Positions 1 to 10,049 of a stretch of 64,000 nt of DNA are shown here, piece after piece. The notes under the pieces are model-generated. The model was not told where the DNA came from, did not search any database, and worked only from the letters and a program-made list of their open reading frames with translations. This DNA is from Apiospora phragmitis. Taxonomy: Eukaryota; Ascomycota; Sordariomycetes; Amphisphaeriales; Apiosporaceae. Location of the stretch: contig JAQQWL010000005.1 in assembly GCA_038363925.1 (NCBI GenBank), forward strand, positions 2,232,001 through 2,296,000. Direction: 5' to 3'. Made by a program: the position numbers and the translations under genes. How positions within the stretch are numbered: the first letter of the stretch is position 1; the number at the start of each line of letters is the position of its first letter.

Positions 1-384
1 TAGTACGAAAAGGATAAAGAAGCCTGTTAGCGATATAGATGATCGTATAACTCTTTTTTTAAAGTTTTTTTTAATATATTCTTTTAAGGCTTATTTATAC
101 TTTTAATTAAGTTTATAAATTATTATAAAAAGAAGTTCTTTTCTTTTTTTAAAGGTATTTCGTGATCTTATTATATATGAAGCGGTAAGCTTAATTTTAA
201 TTTCTCGTTAAAAAAACTTTCGAATTACCGGTACTTTTTTATGTATTTATAATTAAAGTAGTTTTAAAATTATGTTATATTTTATAACGTTCGTAATATT
301 ACACGTAATTTATTTATAACGTATTTTAATATTAATCGAGAGGTTCACGACTTTTTTTCGTACTTCTTTATTTTTATTAAATAG

Positions 385-580
385 GCTGTCCGTACGTACG
401 GGGGTTCCGGGTTCAATCGGGGTTATATTGCTGTATTCCTTTATTCATGTCTATCTACAGTGCTAGCTGCGAGGGGCATCGTATGCCCCTCTTGATGAAA
501 CAGAAAAGGGGTTCGTGCGCGCAGGCACGTGGCACCACTTTTGGAGTATGAACAGCTTTAGTTCCAGCTGTTCCAATAAT
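385..580. other. Unmutated island inside the RIP block
   Basis: This stretch has normal CpA/TpG content, with about twenty such dinucleotides in some 150 bases, and higher GC than either flank. It contains a perfect 9-bp inverted repeat with a 3-base loop at 471-491 (GAGGGGCAT/ATGCCCCTC) and a second perfect 8-bp inverted repeat at 550-573 (GAACAGCT/AGCTGTTC). At about 400-415 the text GGGTTCAATCGGG resembles a pol III B box but does not match it fully. It may be a unique segment spared by RIP, a terminal part of an element, or a later insertion. Confidence 0.7.
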
Positions 581-1561
581 TTTTATAAGTTATAAATTTT
601 TTATCGACGGTTTTAAATCGATATAGGGCGTTTTTTTCTTTTTATTTAAGCTCGAGAAAATTAACGATTTATAATAAAATATAGTTTCTTTACGTTTTAT
701 TATTAAGTAACGTTTTAATATAAACTTGTTTTAATTTATTATTAATATAATATATTTATAAATATTTTAATTATTTATTATTTAATATAAAAGCTTTTTT
801 AAATCCGCTTGGTGTTATTTTTTTATACTCGGCGGCGTTTATTTCCCGGCCGATATTCTTTTAAGTAAGTAATAACTATTTACGATCGAGCGTTATATCG
901 TCGCTATTTTTCCTCTTTTTTCGGTAAGGTGTTATTTAATACGCCGGTAGAGGTATTTTTATACTCTTCCTCGTATAAAGTATTAGTTTTAATATTTAAG
1001 ATTCGAGTTTATTAAATAGTTTAAAAGTTTATTAAGTTTATTAAAGCTCGGGGCTATTTTATAAGTTTTTAATTATAATAAAAAGGTTTTTTTTATTAAG
1101 TATATACTCGTATATTTTAAAGTATTAAGCATTTTTTTAAACGTTTATAAGCTTACGATTATTTTAAGCGTTTTTAAGGTATTAACTTTTAAGGTACTCT
1201 TTTTAATCCCTTTTTTAAAATAATATTATTATAGTTATTATAAGTCTTTTTATATTAATAAAGACGCTCGTCGTTTATTCGATATAAATATTTAAATATT
1301 TTTAATAATATAGTTAAAATATAAGTATAAAATATGTTATTTATTATTTTATTAACGAAATTATTTATTTTCGAGTTTTTCGCGAGGTGTTTAATATAAG
1401 CGTTATATATATATTTAATATTTATAAGCGAATATAATATACGTTATTTATAAGTGAGATATAAAAATCGTTATTTACGGCGTAATTTTTATTAAATTTT
1501 TAATTAAATTTAATTAAAATAAGTATCTAGCGTAAGCGTTTTAAATCCGGGTAAAAAATAC

Positions 1562-1980
1562 TAGGGATAATTAATTATTCGTCGAGGTTTTAAGTTTCGA
1601 GGCTTAGCGATTTCGTTAATAAACTCGTTTATTAATGTATTTATTAATTATTCGTAATTTATAAGTTATTTTTATTAATTAGTTATATTTTCGTTATTAT
1701 TAAAGTTATTATATATCTAGTTAAGCTCTTTACGTATTATTACGACGCTCTAGTTATAGCCTTTCTTAGCTATGAGGGCTTTAAGGAATTATTTAATTCC
1801 CTCTTTATCCGCTAAATGCGTGGTGTACTCATCGTTATAATAGGCTATTTAAAATAGGTTACCGTAACTAGTTTTAGCGTTACTTTTTTTAATAGCTGTT
1901 ATAGGGGTGCCCTCGGTTTAGGTAGCGTTAATATATTATTTTTCGGGGACTTTTTAGAAATCTTTTTTTAAAGATCGATA
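1562..1980 (-). pseudogene. RIP-degraded reading frame of a repeat element
   Basis: One minus-strand frame reads as a continuous protein-like sequence interrupted only by TAA and TAG codons, as expected if CAA, CAG or TGG codons were mutated at CpA. It includes lysine-, asparagine- and isoleucine-rich stretches such as YYNDEYTTHLADKEGIK and FLKALIAKKGYN. I do not recognise the family. It could be a gag-like or accessory protein of a retrotransposon, and nothing here looks like a catalytic polymerase motif. It is not expressed as an intact protein. Confidence 0.45.
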
Positions 1981-3965
1981 TTTTCGAGCGTAATATCTTT
2001 ATTTTTAATAATTATAATAAGTAACATTCTTTTTTTATTATACTTATTATATTTAATAATATTAAGGTTTATAAGTCCGCTATAATAGTTATATATAATA
2101 ATATTTTTAAGCTATACATTAATATATTAGCGTAAGCGTTTTATATTAACTTAAACTCGGTTACTTTATTATTATAAGCCGCCTTACGTTTCGCGGCGGC
2201 GTTTATATAAACCCGTATTAATTTTAACAATAAGTTTTATATATAAAAAGAAATAATTAAAGGTGTCGAGCCGGCTAAGCTCGTTTTTAATTTCCTCTTT
2301 TAATCTTTAATAATATATTATAATTTTTATAACTTTTATATAATTTAACCGGGTTATAATACGTTAGAATTAAACGGTATAAAAACGGTTAACCTTTTTT
2401 ATTTAAAAGTTCTAAGCTCTCTTTCGGCTTATCGTTTTTATCGAGGTTTTAAAAAAGCGGTTTAAAGGCGTTCTCGAAGCCGTCGTAACTTTCGAAAATT
2501 TATTATACCTTTACTCGGCATAGCTAGATTTATTAGTTATTCTTTATAAATTCGTTTAAGTAAGGTTCGAATTAAGTAAACGCTTTTTTTTTAGAAAAAA
2601 ACAAGGCGGCGTGGACGACTCGTTACGTAACGTTTTAGAACGTTTTTTTATACAATCGCTAATAGGCTTTAACTTAGACAAGGAATTTTTAGAAATACCC
2701 GCTCGTTTCGTTAAAAAGTATTATCGTATTAATCTTTATTCCCTTTTTAAATGTAATAAAGGTTTAAATAATATTAATAGTAGTATAAAAAAGGCGTGTT
2801 TCTTTATATAATTTATTAATATCGTAAGATATTTATTTTACTATTTATTTAATTAAGAGCTTATCGCGCTTTTTTTTAAGTCTCGCGTAATAGTATTAAT
2901 AATTAATATTTTTTTACTCGAGGTATTTAATACGTTTAACTAGCTTTTATTAAATATAAATATAGTTTTTATAAAGCTATTACTTAAAGTTTTAAGTAAT
3001 AATTTATAAAAATAAAAAACTTAATAAAATATATTTAAGTTTATATTAATAATACGAGAAAATATTTAAACGTGTAATAAAAGAAACGCCTTATTAATAT
3101 AATAAGTAATAGCACTTAGTTTATAAGGTAATAATAAAGTGGTCTAGTAAAAGAATTCGTATAATAAAGTCATTAAAGCTGTTTACTTTATTAATAAATT
3201 AAATTAATACTTAAATTAAGTATTAAAATAAAGAGTATTTATATATAATATATAAGGAATTATTTATTATTATATATTTCGTTTTTTTTAATTAATTTTA
3301 ATTAAATCGTAAATTATATATTCTTATTTTCGTAATTTATAATTCGTTAGCTCGCGAGATTATAACTTTCTTATTCTTTAATTTAATAATTCATCACGTG
3401 ACCTAGGTTAGTTATTCGTTTAATAGCGTAGTCTTAACTTATCTAGCTCTAGTTATCTAAGCTTAGCTGTTTAGTCTTAGTTATTTAAACCTAGTTATCT
3501 AGTTCGTATTACTTATTTAATACTATCGTCGTTACGTTATCTCGTATTTTTTCTTTAATAACTATTATTATATTTATAATAAGTAAATTCGTTATTATTA
3601 ATAAATTATAAGCGTTAACTAAGTGGGGCTAGTTTATACTAAGTTTTATATATACTTTAAAGTATTATAAAATCGTGTCGAAAGTAAGTTTAAGTTATAT
3701 AGTTAAGCTAGGTCGTAACACTTATATAAAAGGCTTTTAAAAAAAAAGACTTTAAAAAAGTAACGTTATTTTAAAAGAGTAGCTTTAATAGGCCGCTATT
3801 TAACTTATAAAAAAAATAACTATAATAAATAAAAGTGTAAGAGACTATATAAGTAGTTTTAAAGTTAAAACTAATTAAACTTCGAGGCGTGCTTTAATGA
3901 GCGGTATTAGTAAAAGGGAAGGCGGTATAGTTATTAAAAATTAACAGGGTAAATAAATCTTTACA

Positions 3966-4996
3966 GGGGTGGTGCAGGGTATTTAAATCCTTTGCTCTTA
4001 TTTATTTCGGAGCCCAACTTGAAATAGATGCCGGCACCCGTCTGGGATTGTATCATATATCTATCAAAATAAAAAGTTTCCAAAAGAGCAAAACGAAAGA
4101 GCAAGTTTCCACGTATACTAACATGCTTACCGCTTTTTGTGACCTCGCTCTTTCGGCTCCATCGGAATTCCCTTCGGTGGTACCGCCCAACTATTTGGCA
4201 GAACCAACAGTATGGTCATTCCTAGACATCTTGACATGAGCTGACAGGCAAGACAGGTCTGTACCATTAGATAGCTAGTTTCCCGACTCGGAAAACGACC
4301 CTATCGCCGCGCATAGCTAGCTTGCAGCATGTTTGCTCGTATCTACATGTACTTACCTACAGTAAGTACTTAACCTACTGGGGCAGTGTGCATGTATATG
4401 AAAATCAGCCTCCCTCCCTGCTGAATCGGGCTCTTGGCAGTCCTGAAAGAGGGTCATATGTTTCTATCTGGTGGCTGCCAACTCTAAGACATCTACTGCC
4501 CAAGCTCTGAGTCGTCTGACCCAACCTCCAAATGGCATATTGTCACGTTTTGGCAGGGATGGAAGTCTCGAGAGACCCTTATCATCTTTTAAGTAACACA
4601 ATTGGGAGCTGTTAGGTCCCATGCCGACTGCATGATAACATATCTTGATCAAAACTAACCCTATCAGCAAAACGTTGATATTCTTAATATCGCGTGATGG
4701 TGTCTTTTGCCCATTTATCTCAGCAACAAGCCTAATAAGTTGCACCACCCAATAACTCCAATAATACCCCCGTCGTAGCTGAAACCATATATATCATCCA
4801 AATTCATACAATGCCGTACCAGAAATCCAAATGTGCATGCCGCCCCCCCCGTTCGTTCCCCCTTTTTTTCGTTTAGAGCATATCGATCGACATGATGCTG
4901 CCAAAACCAAGGGAGAAGAAGTTCATGTCCATCATAGAGAAACGTCAACCATAGCAGCGCCGCCGGGAAAGAACACCGCTTTCCGTTCCGTGCCTC
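3966..4996. other. Intergenic, no gene seen
   Basis: Composition switches from RIP-like to normal at about 3960-4030. The rest is unique-looking intergenic DNA and forms the 3' flank of the minus-strand gene that ends at 4997. It holds a C8 tract at 4843-4850. Short open frames on both strands show no domain, signal peptide or conserved motif. Confidence 0.7.
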
Positions 4997-5788
4997 TCAC
5001 CACAGCCGGCGCTGGTAATACACCGGCCCCTCGCCTTGCGACAAGTCGCGGATGTCCTGCTTGATCCGCCTCCTGCGCTCCGCCCTGCTCAGGGGCTTTT
5101 CGGGTCCGTCCGCCTCCGCCTTTTTCTTCTTCATGGCCTCGACCTCTCTCCTCCGCCGCGCCTCCTCCGCCTCCTTCAGGATCTGCTGTTCCTGCAACCT
5201 CCGCAGCGCTACATCTTCCGGCGTCGAGGGTCGGACCTCGAGCCAGCGGCTGCTCTGCAGCTTCTGGGGCATCCTCGGCGCCCTTATGGCGTCTGGGTCG
5301 ACCTTTGCCTCGACACCTTCTTCTCCAGTGATAATGTTGCCATTATCGTCGACCTCGACGACGGTGCCGTCGGGCAGTTCCGTCGTCGACCTCTGGAAGC
5401 GGTCGGGTTGCTGGAGATGGATCTTGGGACTCGGCCGGGGGTCGGGCCGGATGGCTTTCCGCAGGTCGTTGAGGGTGCGCTGCTGGATCGCGTAGCCGCT
5501 GAGGAACAGGGCCGTGGTGAAGAGGAGGACTGTAGCCCGAGGGGGAAGAAAGTGGTAAGCATCTGGTCAGGCGTCTAGGTACATATTCAGATAGTCTTTA
5601 TCCGGCCCCCCAACATAACTTCGAAATATTGCGTGCGTGCACAAGTGTGGGTAAATGTCTTGGAAGGTATATTGAATTGTTCACGGGAACGGGCATCGGG
5701 AGGATGGATGGAGACGGGGTTGAGCCGTTCGTCACTTACCTATTCCGGATGAGATGGCGATGGAGACTTGCGACGAGGTCAACAACAT
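4997..5788 (-). CDS. Hypothetical single-pass membrane protein
   Basis: The model has two exons, 5740-5788 and 4997-5562 (minus), joined across a GTAAGT...CAG intron of 177 nt, giving 204 residues. The phase agrees exactly: exon 1 ends in G and exon 2 supplies AT to complete an Asp codon. The N-terminus reads MLLTSSQVSIAISSGI. One hydrophobic segment follows (about residues 27-42, ATVLLFTTALFLSGYA), then an acidic middle and a highly charged coiled region rich in E, R and K, ending in GPVYYQRRLW. I do not recognise the family. The layout suggests a small membrane-anchored protein with a soluble basic tail, possibly organellar. The start is the only Met in frame with a good donor, but the short first exon is inferred from splice signals only. 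Confidence 0.75.
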
Positions 5789-6328
5789 TGTCTAAGTTCC
5801 CAAGAATATGAGAATGAACATGTAGATGGTAAAAGTATAAGTATAGATACAACTCAGTATATGGCAATGATATGTTGAAGCTCTTCTTAAGAAATGTTTC
5901 TGCCTCATGTCAAAGCGATCGAAGCGATTGAGCGGCTAGAAACCCAAGTGTGGTCAACTATTTCCTTGTTTGGCCCGTTAACGGGGCAACACGGTTGAGG
6001 GGCGCACCGGCTCACTGCCCCGACCCTGACAAAGCCCCGCAATGGCTGCTGTGTCTTTGGGGTGTTCGACAGGATCGTTCCCTTTTTGAAGGTCTCAAAT
6101 AGCGAATACTTTAGTGATGTATGTGATGGAAGACAGAACCATCTTTCGAGTCGCCCCGAATTGGTGTTCATCAGGAAGGGTCTTTGGAAAGTACATTAGA
6201 AAACAACAGACCTCATACGTATGTACGAGCAAGTGGTATCAGAGTATAGCAAAAAAACAAAAACGCTACCAACTGCCGTCCACCATATTAATTGGCCGCT
6301 ATGGCTAGATGTTCCCCAATCCTCTACT
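5789..6328. other. Intergenic: 5' region of the small membrane protein gene
   Basis: This interval separates two minus-strand genes and must carry the promoter of the gene starting at 5788 and the 3' end of the DUF4336 gene. I see no RNA gene or repeat in it. Confidence 0.6.
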
Positions 6329-7480
6329 TCATTTCTTGCCCTCAAGATGCCATTCAAATATTTTCTTGAAGATCTCCTTGCCATTACCTTCCATCGTCTC
6401 TCCGTGGCAAGGAACGATGGTCGTAAAGTCCCACTGATCAATACGCTGGATGGATGTGTTCCAGGATGCGCGGTTCTTTGCGCTGAAGACATACCACATG
6501 AACCGCTTCATTCCCTTGGCATCTCCGGCCGTGCTCTGCATGCCACCAAACAGCTTGTTGGCAAATCCATGTGAGTTCCTAGCGGCCTCGGGGACCTTGG
6601 AGTACTGCTCGATGGCGGGCAGATTGAAGAGCAGGTCGGCCTCGATAAGCACGCGGTCGGGCTTGTAGAAGAAGATGATCTCCTTGTTGGGGTGCGACTC
6701 CATGTACTCGACCTCGAAGTCGCGGGCGAAGTCCGCATCGATCTGGTTGTACTGCTTGTCCGCGGGCGTGTACACGTAGGCGAACTGCTCGTTGCCGATC
6801 TTGTCGTCGCTGCCCGCCGCCTTGGCGCGCTTCTCCGGCAGGCCCTCGGGCCCGATGATCTTGGCCTCTGGGTACTCTTTGGCCCATTCCGTGGTGAAGA
6901 TGTGGTGCTCGAAATCCGGTGCGAGGATGTACCCGACCGTGCCGCCCAGCTGCGCCAGCTTCGCCTTGACCTCGGGGGTGAGCGCGACGGGCGAGAAGAT
7001 GGCCCAGCGGCCGGATGTGAGGCGAACTATAGCGCGCGCATGTTAGCTTATGAGACCTACATGCATTAGGGCGGACTCCTTACCTAAGGTCGCACGACCT
7101 CCAACATGGATCATGCCAAACCGCTCAAATGGCACTGAAAGGGTGACCACGTTCGGGGTGATGTCGCGAATGACCATCACCTCAGAGGGGTCGGAAGGAA
7201 TGAGCTTGGACGACATCTTTGCGCCGTTCTGTTGGTACAGGTAGTATGCGCCCAAAGAAGATAGCAAGAGCACTCCAGTGAACGTCTGGAAATTGTTGAA
7301 GCTTGTCACAAAGCGGGCTGCTTTGTCCTCGGTCGAATAGTTCCTTCGCGGGCTAAATGTATACAGTTTTGGTGTAGCTTTATACAGTGAAGATTTCAGC
7401 GCTGGTCTTTGAAGCTGTCGTCTAAAGGGAAGGCTCCTGAAACTAAAAGTCGAAACGAGCGAGGGCCGGTATTTATTCAT
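6329..7480 (-). CDS. DUF4336 domain protein, probably mitochondrial
   Basis: Two exons, 7084-7480 and 6329-7026 (minus), joined across a GTAAGG...TAG intron of 57 nt with a GCTAAC branch site, encode 364 residues. The N-terminus is rich in R, S and L with few acidic residues, like a mitochondrial targeting sequence. A hydrophobic helix follows at about residues 67-84 (FTGVLLLSSLGAYYLYQ). The rest, starting near VMVIRDITPNVVTLSVPF, matches the DUF4336 family, which resembles the metallo-beta-lactamase fold in fungi and bacteria. Typical stretches are TVGYILAPDFEHHIFTTEW and ending TIVPCHGETMEGNG. The biochemical role of the family is unknown; a hydrolase-like activity is only an analogy. Membrane anchoring in mitochondria is inferred from the N-terminus. 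Confidence 0.88.
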
Positions 7481-8222
7481 GCTAGGTGGAGTCGAGTCCA
7501 GCTCCTCAATGTGTTTCGAAACGAGAAATCTGCGATACCTCTAGCAGAATGTGACAGTATGGCCAAGGGTCCGGTTCGGATCTTCACAGTTGTTGCGCAA
7601 GTGATGTTGCTGAAGCCGAGGCTACCGAAGGAGCTAGAAACTAAGTATATCAAAACAGCCCACCGTGTCCCCGTGGTGAAGCCCGCAGATGCGGCAACTG
7701 ATTTGAGAGATCTGTAAGACCGAGGCTCCTCAACTGGGTATATATATCCAGCAACTATTTTGAGTAATGGAATGGGTCCGACCTAGTAAGCTGTACATAG
7801 ACTGGCAGAGAAGGTAAGGAGGTAATACAGAGGATTTGGGGAAGCATGGGAGACCAATCATATGCATGACATCATTCCAAATAGAGTAAGACTTAGAGAT
7901 CACGGCGTCCGCAGCAGTCCGCACGCATTTCCAAACAGCAGAGACCCGTGCGGGAAGACCCTGGCATAGCAATTACCGCATGCGGAAAATGAACCATTAT
8001 CCGTCGTCGCCCACCTCACTGGCTACTACCCACACTCAAGTGATAGTCTCTTCAGTGCACATCATTCATTATCAATCAAGTTGAAAGGCATACCCTGGAT
8101 CGAGAACCTATCGCAGTATTTTTCATCCTCTGGCAGTTAAGAAAATAAGAGGAAGAAAAGTTGTATGAGAAGATAAGGTATTACACCGCTACTCCCCAGA
8201 CATGTAAAAAGAATAATTATGT
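7481..8222. other. Intergenic: DUF4336 promoter region and tRNA 3' flank
   Basis: This is the upstream region of the minus-strand DUF4336 gene. Its right end holds the pol III terminator of the tRNA gene. The open frames here are short and featureless on both strands. Confidence 0.6.
8206..8210 (-). terminator. Pol III T5 terminator of tRNA-Leu
   Basis: Five consecutive T on the minus strand lie 13 nt after the last base of the tRNA, the usual form and distance of an RNA polymerase III terminator. Confidence 0.75.
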
Positions 8223-8331
8223 GACAAGAGTGGGATTCGAACCCACGCCAGTTTCCTGACTACGATGTTGATAGTCAATCCGAAGGCCGATATCCTGAAC
8301 GTAGCGCCTTAGACCGCTCGGCCATCTTGCC
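8223..8331 (-). tRNA. tRNA-Leu (anticodon CAG) with a 28-nt intron
   Basis: The minus strand folds as a class II tRNA. The acceptor arm is GGCAAGA paired with TCTTGTC (one G-T pair), and the D-arm region is GGCCGAGCGGTCTAAGGC (A box). The anticodon stem CTACG/CGTAG encloses the loop TTCAGGT, the variable arm is 13 nt, and the T arm is GTGGG-TTCGAAT-CCCAC (B box). The anticodon CAG lies at 8295-8297 and decodes CUG as leucine. Exons are 8294-8331 and 8223-8265; the intron, 8266-8293, sits one base 3' of the anticodon, the canonical site for the eukaryotic tRNA splicing endonuclease. Mature length is 81 nt before CCA addition. Confidence 0.95.
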
Positions 8332-10049
8332 TTTAGTTGTTGAAGGAATGCTACTTAGACTGCCCTATGATAATGAGAGGAGATAGAAGAAAAGTGGGAT
8401 CGAGTAACCCTGACTTACTCTCAGATACCATACGCAGGTGGGCGCCAACCGACTTAGGAACGGGACAAACCGAGGTCGACATTGAGAATGAACGACAGGA
8501 TATTTTGAGCCAGCTTGGTGGATAGCATAGCGTCATAGGAATTGGATTCCACCTGTGTGTGCTTAGCAACGAGTGTTTTGGCACAAGAACAGAGCAGGGA
8601 TAAGATTACCGACCCGGCTTCCAAGTAACTCGAGATATATGGAACAAGATCAACCTGCCGTAGGAAGTTCTATGAGCCATCCCGCTCAGCATCCTCTGGT
8701 GACACAAGATACTGGCCTGTTCAGATATAACAGCTTGGCGACCACTTCATGACAGGAAGCTCAATAATGGGCAGCACGTGCCAGGTCAAACGCTCTCTGT
8801 GCCGCGCTGCGGGAAGAGTATGACAAAAGGCAAGCAGCAAAGCGGAGGAATGCCTAGTTGACGATTCTTGAGCTCTGAGATGGTTGGTAGTCTCGTCCAC
8901 TCGGCCGAGGAGGGAGGCTAGCGTACGTGAGTGCTTGGCGGCTCTAGGAGAAGATATGTATGATACTAACCGGTCAGTTGACTTGTATGAATGGGCTCAT
9001 ACACATCTTCTGTCACCACTGTACACGATATTTCCGATACCGCAGCTGATTCGATCTCTGCCTCGCCGTTTCTGGGTGTCTGGCAGCGCCAACTGAGCTG
9101 AGCTGGGGAAGTGCAGGACTAGTCCATTCCATCCAATAAGGTTGGCTTGAAAAGGGGTTATATGGAATAGCTCATAGGAATTCTCAGATGAAAGCATTGA
9201 ACCCAGCTGCTTGCAGGAGATTACATATAGATCAAAGTGGCCGGAAAACTGTCGAAATGTGAGTACTGACGGGGTCCTGCTGTGTATCAGCATCCATAAA
9301 GCATTGACAAGCTTTAGAAGCTTTCAGAAACCTAAAGAGACTTCCTTAAGGCATTGCTTTCAACCCAGGAGAACTGTGACAGATAATCTAACAAGACCTG
9401 TGATTCACTCGTGAGGATCAATCACAAATGCCCGGTGAGTGAGTTGGCTGTCTAAAAGCCAGCATGACTGGTAGACCTTCATGCATTTAGGTAGTCGTCC
9501 TATCAAAGAACATACATGGGTAATTACATGAATTTGACCTTGATATGGTGTGAAGGGAGAGAATATCAGCTCGATTGAAGAAATTTCCATCCACATCCAC
9601 CCAGCACTTATGCAAGTCATTGGCTGGGTGATCTGATTGATGCCCAGACTTTGATTGTTTGAAGACCTCTGAATAGGAACAATCAAAGTTGGGTCCCACT
9701 TCTGCCATAGGGGAGCATGCAGCTTCCGATTGCATTGCTGTTGCCTTGCCTATTGTTCTCTCGAGCTGCTGTATCGTTGTAGGACCCAAAAAAGCTCCAG
9801 GAAAAGCAGCCAAGAACCCGAAGTTCAAGGCAACATTTCTGGTTTCTCCTATGTTGTAATTCCTCCCTTGACCTCTATCCTTTCCGACCAGCCTTGAAGG
9901 TACATACATCTGTATATATCTTCACGATCAGCAAAGGACCAGCAAGAACCCGACTTTGCCGCTGCTAGACCAGCAGCCACACCCCTTTCGGCATTTGTTC
10001 AGCTCTCTGTGGATTAACGTGAGCCAGGGGCCGCGTCTTGAAGTTCGTG
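8332..10049. other. Intergenic: tRNA upstream flank and rec8 5' region
   Basis: About 1.7 kb lies between the 5' end of tRNA-Leu and the rec8 start. Open frames of up to 140 codons occur on the minus strand (9487-9909), but they lack domains and have no consistent codon pattern. I see no repeat. The rec8 promoter is presumably in the right half. Confidence 0.6.

Larger units (their letters stand above)
1..3965. repeat. RIP-mutated AT-rich repeat block
   Basis: The block is strongly AT-rich, and CpA and its complement TpG are nearly missing while TpA is very abundant. CpG, CpT and GpC remain common, so this is not ordinary decay of methylated CpG. It is the signature of repeat-induced point mutation, which in filamentous ascomycetes turns C to T in duplicated DNA, preferentially at CpA. 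All six frames are broken by TAA and TAG stops. The source is presumably one or more transposable elements, but I could not identify reverse transcriptase, integrase or transposase motifs. The composition returns to normal near 3960-4030. No functional gene is visible. Confidence 0.9.

Noticed and set aside
2611..2811. 66-codon open frame in the RIP block
   Set aside because: It starts with GTG, lies wholly in RIP-mutated DNA and shows no recognisable domain; at most a remnant of the repeat.
9487..9909. 140-codon open frame on the minus strand upstream of rec8
   Set aside because: No domain, no splice context and low-complexity-free but unfamiliar sequence; length is within chance for this composition.
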